This document shows, piece after piece, positions 33,458 through 45,459 of a stretch of 64,000 nucleotides of DNA (position 1 is the first letter of the stretch; the number at the start of each line of letters is the position of its first letter). The notes under the pieces were generated by a model. That model was not told the origin of the DNA. It saw only the letters and a program-made list of their open reading frames with translations, and did no database searches. The stretch spans positions 19,791,241-19,855,240 of the forward strand of contig NC_049990.1 in NCBI RefSeq assembly GCF_000003815.2, given 5' to 3'. Both the position numbers and the translations under genes were made by a program. This DNA comes from Branchiostoma floridae (taxonomy: Eukaryota > Chordata > Leptocardii > Amphioxiformes > Branchiostomatidae).

Positions 33458-35385
33458 CAAGAGTTCGTAGACCTCAAGCCTGCATGAAATGTATTGGGTG
33501 TCTGTAGACCTATTGTTTATTTTTTTTCATTTCGTCCGTGGTTGCGTGGTTGGAAAAGTGAGATTTTTACCGCGTTGGCTGTGCACCTTGCAAAAGTCTA
33601 AATTCCATTTTCGGAATGTGTTTGTTTGGGAATGGATGAACATAGCTTATTTTGGATTTCTTAAGCTTGAAGTTCTTGAGACGACTTTTCCTACCTTTTT
33701 TTTCGTCTCAGATGGCCCATGTAGTTATTCTGTCACATATGATATATTCAGTACTGATATCTTCCTATTTCAATGTACTGACCTAATGGAGCTGCTAAAT
33801 CTCCTTAGTGTGGCAATGATATTCATTAAAGATTTATTTCTGAGGTGTTATATCACTTGACACTGGAAGGTTATTTGCCTAATTTGACCAATTATCTTTT
33901 TACAGTAGTTCCATAGACAATATGAATAGTGGTGACCCCCACCCAGCAACAACAGTTAGTCCCCAGGGTGGTATGATATTTTTATTCAACCCATACAACT
34001 AAAACCTAAATTTCTTGAAGTACCTAAGCCAAATTTAACAGCAGAACTTGCTATTCAAAATGTCCTTGTCAATCCCATTCATAAATGGCAAGCTGCTGGC
34101 AACTTTAAAAAGTTCAGAAAGCTGTTGTAGTCAGAGTGAACACCCAGCAAACATACCCCCAAATCAATGAGCAGTTGCTTAGAGGGGGAAAACAATTTCA
34201 TCATATTTTTGCAGTGACAAAATGCAACAAACGATACCAAATTTAAAACAGAACAAAGCCTCTACCACTTAACCCTGCCCGTACTATAGATTAAGCAGGC
34301 CCAAAAATCAAGCGAATATGACTAGCCCCCAACTACAAATTACCTGCATACAATACGAAAATGGCATCCCCAAAGAAACAACAAGAAACACAGGAAAAAT
34401 CATACACATACCTTTCTCTTTCACTCAAGCTCTATAAATTTCTCCTTCACTTAAGAAAGTTGTATCTTCTGCTGATTGCCAAACAGGGTAAAAGGACTTT
34501 TACCAGAACTTTAATCTCAGTACTAGACAGCTCTCAAAACACCACAAAGACTAAGAAGCAAACTCAAATTGTACCTTACCAAATTGGTTAGGTACAATTT
34601 GCAGTACATCATCTGGCAGGAGACACTGTTGATACAAAGTAACCTGATACATTGAAGGTGGCCCAGGCCAGATGATGGTTCTACACCCAACCGTCATCTG
34701 TTTTCACAACCAAGCAGATATTGGGGGATGCCCAACAACACAAAAACAGGGTCAACCTACAGTATCAAGTTCAAGCACTAGGAGGCCCGAAATCAAACCT
34801 GACCACCAGGACACGAGCTCTAATTCATGTACCATATAACAACACAATGGCACCTTGCGTTCCGGAGATACAGCGCACGCCCCGTGCCCGCACAAAAGGT
34901 AACCTGGAATTTCAAGTTCAAGCACCAAGGGTGCCAAAATCAAACGGGAAAATTAGGCCAACACCACCAACACATGTGACAAATATCAGTGCACCCGCAT
35001 CATCCGTTCAGAAAGTACAACGCCGGAAATACCCCTCCCGGACACAAAATTCGACCTGCCGTGTCAAGTTCAAACACGACAAGGCCCAAAGTCAATCCTA
35101 CACTCCAACAACTCCCCACCCATGCACCAAAAATCGTCGCAATGGCGCGTATCGTTCCGGACACACAGCGCCAAAAGTGCCAAAAAAACACAAAAAATGC
35201 CACCTTCAATGTCAAATTCAAGCACTAGGAGGCCCAAAATCAAACCTGAGTGTCAGGTTACCAGCCCCAACCCACGTATCAAAAATTGTTGTGCTCGCAC
35301 CATCCGTTCTCGAGATACAGCGCCCTAAATCCCCAGCTTCCAAAATTCCCACGCCCCTGAAAACCATACCTGCATACATGCAGGC
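33458..35385. mobile_element. ~1.9-kb insertion unique to unit C
   Basis: In unit B the text runs aaactgaaatcagtataatgc. In unit C it is split after ctgaaa (33457) and resumes at atcagtataat (35387). Short inverted motifs, gcctgcatg (33479) and catgcaggc (35377), lie near the ends. The inserted DNA is A/C-rich on the + strand, with four ~150-bp tandem units at its right side. No recognisable protein. Origin unknown. Confidence 0.6.
34765..35360 (+). repeat. ~150-bp tandem repeat, four diverged units
   Basis: Units start at 34765, 34912, 35064 and 35212 with tcaagttcaagcac-type sequence and share a caaaatcaaac segment and a gttccggagatacagcgc-like segment. A 237-codon frame crosses them but shows no domain and is best read as chance within repeats. 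Confidence 0.7.
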
Positions 35386-35464
35386 AATCAGTATAATGCT
35401 ATTCATAATTATACAACCTATGGGACTGATATGATGATGTGATTCATAAATCCCGGAACGAGTC

Positions 35465-35629
35465 TGTTTCTAATTAAACAACAAAGTTGTCGTACTTTTT
35501 GATAAAATCTTCTTCATCTTTGTCAATTTAGCAAAATAGATGTCGACTTTCCCGTCATCACCAACATTTCTCCAAGCGATTTCCAACTTTTGCAGTAAGC
35601 AGATAATGTACACGTGCCCAGTGTTCTCG
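35465..35629 (-). pseudogene. Vestigial extra TPR downstream of N3
   Basis: Same decayed extra repeat as after N1 and N2 (segments resembling ENTGHVYII and AWRNVGDDGKV in shifting frames). Confidence 0.55.
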
Positions 35630-38600
35630 TCACAGACAATCCCGCTTCATGTGTTGCGACTGTTTGTGATAGCTGACGGCCTTTTGGAGATCACCAAGGT
35701 GCCTCCAGGCGATACCCAAGTTGTTTAGTACCGAGGCGATATGAGGATGAGCTGTGTTCTCACCATATATAGTCCGCATCATCTGCAGTGACTGTTCGTG
35801 ATAGCTGACGGCCTTTCTGCGATCACCAAGGTTAAGCCAGGCGTTACCCAAGTTGCCTAGTGACAAGGCGATATCAGGATGTCGGGTGTTCTCAACAAAG
35901 ATAATCAACCTCATCTGTAATGACTGTTCGTGATAGCTGACGGCCTTTTTGTGATCACCAAGGTTACGCCAGGCGATACCCAAGATGTCTAGTGACGAGG
36001 CGATATCAGAATGTGCAGTGTTCTCACCATAGATGGTCCGCATCATCTGTAGTGACTGTTCATGATAGCTGACGGCCTTTTTGTGATCACCAAGGTTCAT
36101 CCAGGCGATACCCAAGTTGTCTAGTGACGAGGCGATATCAGAATGTGCAGTGTTCTCACCATATATAGTACGCATCATCTGTAGTGACTGTTCGTGATAG
36201 CTGACGGCCTTTTTGTAATCACCAAGGTTCCTGCAGGCTTTACCCAAGTTGTTTAGTGACGAGGCTATATCAGGATGTGCAGTGTTCTCACCATAGATAG
36301 TCCGCTCCATCTGTAGTGACCGTTCGTGATAGCTGACGGCCTTTTTGTGATCACCAAGGTGACTCCAGGCGTTACCCAAGTTGTTTAGTGACCCAGCGAT
36401 ATCAGGATGTGCAGTGTTCTCACCATAGATAATCCGCTTCATCTGTAGTGACTGTTCGTGATAGCTGACGGCCTTTTTGTAATCACCAAGGTCACTACAG
36501 GCGTTACCCAAGTTGTTTAGTGACGACGCGATATCAGGATGAGCAGTGTTTTCACCAAAGATAATCCGCTTAATCTGTAGTGACTGTTCGTGGTAGCTAA
36601 CGGCCTTTTTGTAATCACCAAGGTCCATCCAGGCGTTACCCAAGTTGTTTAGTGACGAGGCGATATCAGGATGAGCAGTGTTTTCACCAAAGATAATCCG
36701 CTTCATCTGTAGTGACTGTTCGTGGTAGCTAACGGCCTTTTTGTAATCACCAAGGTCCATCCAGGCGATACCCAAGTTGTTTAGTGACCCAGCGATATCA
36801 GGATGTGCAGTGTTCTCACCATGAATAATCCGCTCCATCTGTAATGATTGTTCGTGATAGCTGACGGCCTTTTTGTGATCAACAAGGTTACGCCAGGCGT
36901 TCCCCAAGTTGTCTAGTGACGAGGCGATATGAGAATGTGCAGTGTTCTCACCATAGACAGTCCGTTTCATCCGTAGTGACTGTTCGTGATAGCTGACGGC
37001 CTTTTTGTAATCACCAAGGAACCTCCAGGTGAGACCCAAGTTTTCTAGTGACGAGGCGATATTAGGATGTGCAGTGTTCTTACAATGAATAATTCGCTCC
37101 ATCTGTAGTGACTGTTCGTGATAGCTGACGGCCTTTTTGTAATCACCAAGGTCACTCCAGGCGAGACCCAAGTTGTTTAGTGACGAGGCTATTTCAGGAT
37201 GTGCAGTGTTCTCACCATGAATAATCCGCTCTATCTGTAGTGACTGTTCGGAATAGCTGACGGCCTTTTTGTGATCACCAAGGTGCCGCCAGGCGCTACC
37301 CAAGTTGTTTAGTGACGAGGCTATATCAGGATGTGCAGTGTTCTCACCATAGATAGTCCGCATCATCTGTAGTGCCTGCTCGTGATAGCTGGCAGCCTCT
37401 ATGTGATCACCAGTGTTACAACATGCTGTACCTAACTTGTGAAGTGTTTGGACAATTTCAGAATGCATGGGAGCTTCACCAAATCGGGTTTGATAGTTCT
37501 GCAGAAGCTCTTCCAAACATACCTTCGAGTTAGGGTAATCACACAGGCTATCGTATACCTGTGATTTTAGTTGAAAAGAATTGTCAAATAGTTTTAAAGC
37601 ATCTGCTGGCGACTGAATAATCTTGGAGACAATTGAGCACTTCAAAGGTGTTGCTGTGTAATAGTATCTCATGAGCTGTTTTGCATTTGGTATGTAAAAC
37701 ACTTTCCTTACTTTTTCCCCTAGATCTGTTTCTGTCGGCATAGAAGACATTGCTGACATATTTTCCACTTGGCCATGATTGTTCATGTATGTCCGCAGCC
37801 TCAGTTCCGCTGAGATGCTGACCATCACCATCAAGTGATGCGCGTTCTCTTCGTCAATGATGCCATTATTCTGCATCTTTGCAATCGTCTCCCAGATTGT
37901 TGTCGGTTGTATTTCGTGAAGCAGTGCCCAACATGAAACAGCAATGCTTGAAAATCGATAGATTTCTTTCTTAACATTAAGCAGACTGTCACTCAGGACT
38001 TGTCTTTCAAACGTTGGGGAATTCTCTGTCATTATGGCATTTGCGAGTAAGGAGGGGATTTTTCTACTGTCTTCACGCAGTAGCTTAGTCCATAAAGCCA
38101 TATATCCATCGATCAACTCTTGCTCTCCTGCGATTAAAGAGACATTCCCCAATACACTTGCAAGATGGTAGCCTTTTTTCAAATAGGACGTTACATTGAC
38201 TTCCAGAAGTTGTACCATGTTGCTGGGTGTGCAGATAAGTTCGCACGTTTTACCCCTGCCTAACGGAGTCTTGCATGCTTGTGGCATGGCTCCATCGAAC
38301 GAAAACCCGCGTGGTGTTACAAAGTCATAGTACCAGTTGTCCAGTGGGTCGTCTGAATGAAAATCGTTAAGAGACTTAATTCCCATGGCAGGAAGAATGG
38401 TTTCTCCCAGATTGATTACTTTGAGATGCAGAAAGTGAGTGAGGTTGCGGAAGCAGGTGACATTATTTTCTGTTTCCTTCTCTATCAAAATGGCAAACTC
38501 CAGGTCAGAGTCAGTGTTACTAGACCTGTGGCTTGTGAACCCAAGCCTATCATGGCGTACTTACAGGGAGGGGGACCCATTACCTCCATGCATTCATCTA

Positions 38601-40266
38601 TAAGGCCAACTATAAACGTTTTTCGCTGATGCAGTATTGTCTGAAACAATGCCTTGAATGCTTCCACTCTCCTTTTCTCCACTTCTGTGATATTTGGGTC
38701 GTCATCATCAAGGCTGTAAGGGTCGGCCTGTTGTTCAATCTTTAAAATTTCCTTTTCTACTTGATGTCTGTCTTCCTTCAACATCGTTTTGTGTTTGTCT
38801 ACGTCATCGATGCCTACCGTATGTGTGATTCCCAGGACGTGCTTAACGAATAATTGGGTTATGAACTGGATTGTTTGTTTTATGCCTTGGTCTTGGTCTG
38901 TTTTAGATCTTACCAGTGCTGCGTTACAGAGCGCTGCTGCCTTGGTGAAGTCATCACCATCTTTTGACAGCATTCCTCTCTTCAGGTAGACATCACTTAA
39001 TTTTAGTAGTGGCTCCACCTCTTTGCTTGACTCTGTGTGAAATAAAAGCATCATATAATCAATATTTATAAGTCACTTGGTAACCACACTGAAATTCTCT
39101 TCATGTACATAATTGTGTCTGCATTAACAGAATGCATAGTGATCATTCATGCAAATTTTAGTAGTTAAGTAGTTAGTCACCTTTCCCATGAACAGACTTG
39201 AGTGCAGCTGCAAAGCTCTGTTCTGCCGTGTCCAGGTCCCCTGTCTGCAGGGCTCTGCCGCCCGCCTGCAGCTGTTTTGCCGTGTCCAGGTCTTCTGTCT
39301 GCAGGGTCCTGCCGCCCGCCTGCAGCTGTTTTGCCGTGTCCAGGTCTTCTGTCTGCAGGGTCCTGCAGCCCTCCTGCAGCTGTTCTGTCTTGTCCAGGTC
39401 TTCTGTCTGCAGGGTCCTGCAGTTCTCCTGCAGCTGTTCTGTCTTGTCCAGGTCTTCTGTCTGCAGGGCCCTGCAGCCCTCCTGCAGCTGTTCTGCCGTG
39501 TCCAGGTCTTCTGTCTGCAGCCTTCCTGCAGCTTTTCTGCCGTGTCCAGGTCCTCCGTCTGCAAGACCATTGAAACCTCCTTTTGTTGCTTTGTTGTGTC
39601 CAATTTCCTTGTCTTTAAGGCGTTGACGCCTTCCTGCAGCTTTTCTGCTATGTCCAGGTCCGCTCTCTGCACAGCCCCGCAGGCCTTTTGTGGCGGTTCT
39701 GTTGCGTTCATGTCCCCTGTATGCAGAGCCCTTCAGTCCTAGTGCAGCTCTTCTTCCGTGTCCACGCCCCCTGTCTGCATGGCCCCGCTGCCTTCCTGGA
39801 GCCTTTCTATCGTGTCGAGATCTCCTGAGTGAAGGGCCCTGCAGTTTTCTTACAGCCGTTCTGCCATGTCTATGTCCCCTGTCTGCTGAGCCATGCAGCC
39901 TTCCTGTATATGTTCTGCTGTGTCCAGGTTCCCTGTCTGCAGGGCTCTGCAGCCTTCCTTTAGCTGATCTGCCGTGTCTAGGTCTCCTGACTGCAGGGCC
40001 CTGCAGCCCTCCTGCAGCTGTCCTGACGTTCCCAGATCCCCTGTCTGCAGGGTTCTGCAGCCCTCCTGCAGCTATTCTGTCATGTCTAGTTCCCCTGTCT
40101 GCAGGGCGCTGCAGCATTCCTGCCCCCTTTTTGTCGTGTTTACATACCTTGTATTTTGGGTTCTGCAGCCCTCCTGCAGCTGTTTTGCTATGCCCACGTC
40201 TCCTGTGTTCAGGGCCCTGCAGCCCTTCTGTAGGTGTTCTTTGCATCTGCTGTTAGAGGATGACAT
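35630..40266 (-). pseudogene. N3: NTase-TPR gene with several disabling changes
   Basis: Exon 1 runs from ATG 40266 (MSSSNSRCKEHLQKGCRAL) to a donor at 39181/39180. It has about 19 of the 54-bp units but carries TAG at 40072-40074 (Gln to stop by comparison), further stops near 39740-39750 and a frameshift near 39530. Exon 2 (39032-35630) begins [15 protein letters not shown] one-base deletion near 38509 falls within the NTase signature (GLVT then frame loss before SDLE). Downstream the frame is open for 952 codons: the rest of the NTase region, the helical domain and 13 TPRs plus a half ending MKRDCL. The TPR half is remarkably clean given the upstream lesions, so recent inactivation or use of an internal start is possible. 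Confidence 0.8.
39195..40262 (-). repeat. 54-bp coding minisatellite in N3 exon 1
   Basis: About 19 units of the same 54-bp repeat as in N2. The promoter-side units are more diverged than those near the exon end, where neighbouring units (RALQTEDLDTAEQLQ type) are almost identical. This polarity suggests recent expansion at the 3' side. Both reading frames and the antisense strand stay open for long stretches. Confidence 0.85.
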
Positions 40267-40269
40267 GAT

Positions 40270-41060
40270 GTACAGTTGAAAAACTCCAGCTTATTTGTGT
40301 TTATTAGGAATATGATATTTTGCAACAAAAAAATGCAAATCTTTTGCCATTATTCATAAGACATGACACATTTACGTGATGTAATTTTTTTTACCGTGCA
40401 GAGTGTTGTCTTATATATAAACGTCTTTTTTATTAAATAAGTAGCAAAAGGTAAAAAATCTCACAAACCTGTCAGTGTCCTCTTCTTTGTCATTAATATC
40501 TCTGAGGCCAGCTGTCAGTGGTCGTTCTGTGAAGAAATCCCGATTTTGTTGTTATTGTAAATATATGGTTCAAGTAGGAAGATGATACAAGAATTGCTAT
40601 GAAGCTTTGACCTCTGAAGACTGAATAGGTATTATACAGAACAATTGCACCTGCCAATTGTATGCAGAGTGACCCCTCTACTGTGACACGCATCTCCAAT
40701 CAACACCTCAACTTCTGTTTCTTCGGAGTATTGCTACAAGAAACAAAAATAACTAATTACATGTACCATACCTAACGTTTGAGTATAACATTCGCACATA
40801 TGAACTTAGATGAATATGTCTATATAGTATCTTAAACCGTATCGATAAGGTGCCAACGGCTCCATCCCTAGGGCGTCGCCAAAAGGCGTATTGAAAAGAC
40901 TTGCGTAAAGAGGCTAATGCTACATGCACTTTTTTGCTATGAACGTTAATGCGCCCGAATACCTGGGGATTGAAGAAACACGTACATTGTATCGTGTATT
41001 ATGTTCTGTGTTTGTTTTAAACTTAGTCAACCCTGAGTCATACACATAGGCTCATACAGT
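40270..41060. other. Upstream region of N3
   Basis: 40500-40760 resembles the 5' UTR region of N1 and N2 (gttattgtaaatat, caagtaggaag, tctgtttcttcggagtattgct), but about 230 bp of unrelated AT-rich sequence (40275-40500) separates it from the repeat exon. No gene seen. Confidence 0.45.
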
Positions 41061-41068
41061 TCCTCAAA

Positions 41069-41153
41069 CCCAACGTCACGTGATGAAAACACACCGACCT
41101 GTCATGGAATTCCCCTGTCCGGAGATGACGTAGCAGTTTCGGACTTGTGACTG
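41069..41153. promoter_or_regulatory. Conserved E-box/kappaB/CRE-like block, unit D copy 1
   Basis: Contains caacgtcacgtga, ggaattcccc (41106-41115) and gatgacgtagcag. This unit has two copies; the second is at 42831. Confidence 0.5.
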
Positions 41154-41189
41154 AATTATGTAGGTTAACCTTAATGTTGAAAAAAATTC

Positions 41190-42173
41190 ATACCTCATAC
41201 CTCCATGAATATTTAGAGCTTTTGTAAATTTCATGCAATTGACTGACACATTAACATAATTTATGCATGGTATTGTTCACCATTGACTAACGTACACATG
41301 TCACAATAATAAAATTCCCATCATTAATCATAAAGCAGTTTAGCAATCTTTACACAAATTATGCAAATAAGTTCCTCATTACCATATTTGGTATCTGCTT
41401 ATAATCCACCAATCATAATTAACATGTGTTACATTTATTGAAGTCCAGTTATTGAAAACAATCCAATTATACAATTTCCTCATTAACTATGCAAATTAAG
41501 TCCTCATTTGCATAACATGCATATCATTATGAACATCTTTGCCCAAGGTACCTGCACGTCTAATATGATGCCAATCCCTCAATCCTTTCTGCAGTTATCC
41601 TCTTTGGAATGTCTTGACAAAAACGCCCCTGCAGTTCCAAAATTAAATGTTAGGGGGCTGAAACTTGCCCCACTTTGTCATGACACTGCAAGCTATCTAC
41701 CACCAAAACGTCAAGACCGTATCATGTCCGGGTCAACAGATACATAGACAAACTGCTTTGATAGAATATTCTCATTAATTATGCAAATGTATTTCTATTT
41801 TGCATATTTAGTATCTTATCTTGTAGAACATTGTCTACGGTACCTACATACCAAAAATCATGAAAATCCATCGTTCCCTTCTTGAGTTATCCTCTTCAGA
41901 AGTTTTTTCACAAAAATGCCCCTGCTATCCCAAACCTAGTCGCTAGGGGGTCAAAACTTATGTCACTTATTGCTGAGCACAAGAGCTATCTAACACTAAA
42001 AAAATCGTGACCATAGCAAGTTCAGAACACGAGATAGCAAAGCCGGAAGTTGTGCTGCAGTACCAAGGGAGGCTGCAAGGGGGCCCAAAATATAATAATT
42101 TCCAGCTTTTGCCACACCCTACCAACACACCAAGTATGAAACCAATCCACCGAGCCGTTCTTGAGTTATCTTG

Positions 42174-42238
<65 letters not shown>

Positions 42239-42300
42239 ACAGACACACACACAGACAAACGCGGGGCAAAATATAACCTCCATGACATTTCATGGAGGTA
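41190..42300 (-). mobile_element. ~1.1-kb interspersed repeat, second copy
   Basis: Reverse-complement relative of 15523-16617. Shared stretches include ttaacataatttatgcatgg and cacatgtcacaat. Ends carry tacctccatgaa (41205) and tttcatggaggta (about 42289). It contains a long (CA)n tract. Confidence 0.75.
42178..42262. repeat. (CA)n microsatellite
   Basis: About 27 uninterrupted CA dinucleotides followed by imperfect CA/CAGA repeats, inside the interspersed repeat. The equivalent (TG)n tract at 15558 is shorter. Confidence 0.95.
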
Positions 42301-42830
42301 AAAAGAAAGATAGAAAAACTTGCTAGGTAAGATATATAATGAAATTATGGCCAGTTGTCGTCTCAGTCTGCCCCTATAACGGAGACATTAGGTAAAAAAT
42401 GTACCTACCAGTTGTACCTGCGACCAAGGGTGTGAAACCTCCTCGCTTCAATTGATACCCCTGACAACCCCCCCCCCCAACACACACCATGTTTACAAAT
42501 ACCTGTTCAACAATCTTTAAACAAAAGCTCTACAAACTTCGCCTTTATATCTCACTGTAATTTACCGTCCTTACTAGATAATGTGATTTTCTGTTCTACA
42601 TTGACAACAATATCTGTTAGGTACAGTATCTGTGAGAAAGAACAGTGCAAATATTACGTTTTTGTTGAATAAATCAAAGATCGTTAAGGTACAATGTCAC
42701 TCCACATACCTGTTCAGTCTCGTTAGGTCTGTGTTGTCCCCAGCACTGTTAACTTATTGGAAAACCCGTCCTAACTCTTCGAATTGGTGGGTTAAACTAA
42801 TCATTGAGCTCCCAAAAGTTCCCCAATCGG

Positions 42831-42918
42831 AAATCCCGTGGTGAAAACATACCGACCTGTCACGGAATTCCCCTGACCGGACTCGGATGACGTGGCAGTT
42901 TCAGACTTGTGGCTAGAC
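42831..42918. promoter_or_regulatory. Conserved E-box/kappaB/CRE-like block, unit D copy 2
   Basis: The E-box side is degraded (aaatcccgtgg), but ggaattcccc (42864-42873) and gatgacgtggcag remain. It is a second upstream block created by local duplication. Confidence 0.45.
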
Positions 42919-42957
42919 TATACAGGTTAAAATGAATGATTATAAAAGAAAAAATCC

Positions 42958-44320
42958 TAGGTAAGACTAGAAAGGCCGACATTTGCTTGAGAGCAAATAC
43001 AGCATATTTCAGCCATCTCCTTCCCCAAGCAACAATGGACTATTCCAAAATCACCCATGTGCAAATATGGAACTCTTCTGCTTAAGATGACTAAGCATCC
43101 TAAGCTACTAATTACACGTATGAGCAAAAATGAATCGTACAACCCCCTTCCCTGCAAGAATGGACTCAAGTGCACCCAATGTAGAAGGGTAAGATAGACC
43201 AGTCCAAAAACACTTCCGCTAAGAAATGGAATTTTGAATCATCAGCCGTCCAAAACTGAATTTGAAAGAAATCCCCCCCCTTTGCAAGAATGGACTCTAC
43301 CTGTTATACCCCTGTGCAAAGTGGAGCGATCCAAAAATACATCCGCTAAAATAGGACTTTGACATAATCACCAAAGTCCAGAAATACATGGCCTTTTCTA
43401 TAATAAGCAACCCAGTCCAAAACTGAATTTTTTTTAATAGTCCCCTGTGCATGAATGGACTCATCCATATCACATCAGGCTTGCTGATTGGCTGCCGAAT
43501 CCTCAGGTACAGTCTTCAGGTGGGGTCAAGTTCCATTCAACAAATGGAATTCGGAATCATCACCCATGTCCAAAAATGAATTTTTTAAAAATCCCCCTAT
43601 GTGCAAAAATGGACTGTCCCAGCAGTAGCCTTATGTCAAGTGGATCAGTGCAAAAACACTTCCGCTAAAAAAAGCATTGGCATTATCACCAAAGTCTTAA
43701 AGTAAATTTTAAAAAACACCCCCCTGACCAACAATGGACTCTTCCAGCAAAATAACCTTGCTCATTGGCTAATAATTAATTAGATTTACCTTGTCCCCCC
43801 AACCACCTGGAGGAACATGGACTAGGTAGGTATGTAGATGATTGGATCTACCAGAAACACCTGTGGCTTCCAGAATGACCTAGAGGTCGTTGACCTCGGC
43901 ACTTCCACCTCACAAATCCAAAATTCTCCCACAAAAACCTCCATAATGAGCCATTTTGAAGTGATTTATACCAAATATTATGCATGGATCCTTTGAATAA
44001 GTACCTAGGGCACCTCTGTGCTAAATTTCAGGTCATTTGGATGTAATACCATGGTACAGGGGGCCTAAATATAAAGTTGTGGTCCAAAAATTGCAATAAA
44101 ACCTCAATAAAATCATTTTAGAAGCAGATTTGAATAAAATGAAAAAAACACCTAAGGATATTGGCCCACTCTACCCTTGTGCCAAATTTCAAGTCATTCG
44201 GTCCAGGAACGACGGAGTTGATTCGATTTGAAGATTTGACAGGAGAAAGAAAGAAAGAAAGAAGAAAGAAACATTACGAATACAATATATTTCAGCATAC
44301 CTATGGTATGGCTGAAATAT
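42958..44320. mobile_element. ~1.36-kb insertion with internal tandem repeats
   Basis: Interrupts the segment that reads ctaggtaagatatataatgaaattatggcc at 42325. The right end has a palindrome-like atttcagcatacc...tatggctgaaat. 43975-44200 matches the repeat fragment at 8320-8560. A (GAAA)n tract precedes the end. No ORF. Class unknown. Confidence 0.55.
43150..43790. repeat. ~125-165-bp tandem repeat, about five units
   Basis: Each unit contains gcaaraatggactc, then ccaaaaacacttccgctaa, a cattatcaccaaagtc segment and an A-rich tail. Units start near 43152, 43280, 43449, 43600 and 43728. Not coding. Confidence 0.65.
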
Positions 44321-44329
44321 AAATATAGA

Positions 44330-45130
44330 ATTATGGCCAGTTGTCGCCTCGATCTGTCCCCATAACGGGGACAGTAGGTAGAAAACGTACCATCAATTGT
44401 ACCTGCGACCTAGGGTGTGAAACCTCCTTGCTTCAATTGATACACCCCCCCACCCACACCATGTTTACAAATACCTGTTCATCAGTCTTTAAACAAAAGC
44501 TCTACAAACTTCGCATTTATATCTAACTGTACATTAATCTACCATCCTTAATAGATAATGTGATGTTTTGTTCTACATTGACAACAGTATTTGTTAGGAA
44601 CAACAGTGCAAACATTACGTTCCTGATGACAAAAAATCAAAGACCGTCAAGATACAATGTTATTCCCACATACCTGTTCAATCTTAAGCTTGTCGTCTGT
44701 GTTGTTCCCAGTACTGTTAACAATTAAGAATTGGGGCCGTGCTAAGTCTTCGAATTGGGGTTTAAACTGATCATTGAGCTCGAAAACCCTGTCAGGATAA
44801 AAAAGCGGAAGTCCCAGGTGTGGCCGTACCTGTTTGTACCGCGAGGGTTTAACAGGGGAACTTCGGTATCAATACAAAGGCGACGAAATGGACTATCATA
44901 CTGTGTAACGGGTCTAGGTGCATTGTAAAAAAAGGACAAGCACAAAGGTAAGGAACAAAAATCCCTATTGTTTTTAAAGCTATTGAACCCAGTGTCATTT
45001 TGCAAACATGAAATGCCTAGGTGGCTGTGCTGGAAAACCCCTGTAGATAAACATTACGTAGGTCAAAGGTCTTTTAGTTGTACCTCAGCAGGCAGTTGTT
45101 TACACTTATGCAGCGGGAATAAACGGTGAT
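44330..45130. repeat. Distal upstream block, unit D
   Basis: Matches 42350-42790 (a partial local duplicate) and 26380-27140 of unit C. The kappaB-like decamer of copies 1 and 3 is altered here (ggaagtcccagg). Confidence 0.6.
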
Positions 45131-45459
45131 TCGGCTTGCGTTGTATTGATTTCTAAGCACTTTACTGGTGAAGACAGAAGCATGGATATCCGATGCTTGG
45201 CCCTTCGACTCTACACTTCATTTCGAATACCTGGATTTTCCACTTTGTCACTACCCATGTCATAGCGTGAATTGATGAATGGCGTTTCACACCCATATCA
45301 TGTGGACCGTCGACTATCGGGTTTTTGTAAAGCTAAATGACCTTGCTCTGCTTCTGTTCAAGCTAACATCCATGAAAAAAGAGCCAATCCTCTCGCAACG
45401 TGCCCTGCACGATTTTCTCTACAGTACTTTAAAAGTAGAAGCGTTTCGTTGGTTTTGAT

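Noticed and set aside
34721-35434. 237-codon + strand frame
   Set aside because: It coincides with four ~150-bp tandem repeats in an insertion, with no domain, no splice context and no paralogue in other units.
39188-40279. Several overlapping + strand frames antisense to N3 exon 1
   Set aside because: Same minisatellite effect as in N2; no independent support.
42007-42293. Frames through the CA tract giving His/Thr or Val/Cys runs
   Set aside because: Simple dinucleotide repeat translation inside an interspersed repeat.
2361-42873. Treating each GGGRNNYYCC match as a real NF-kappaB site
   Set aside because: The consensus is degenerate and should occur many times by chance in 64 kb. Only the conserved block arrangement and the two GGGACTTTCC decamers were kept, as low-confidence calls.
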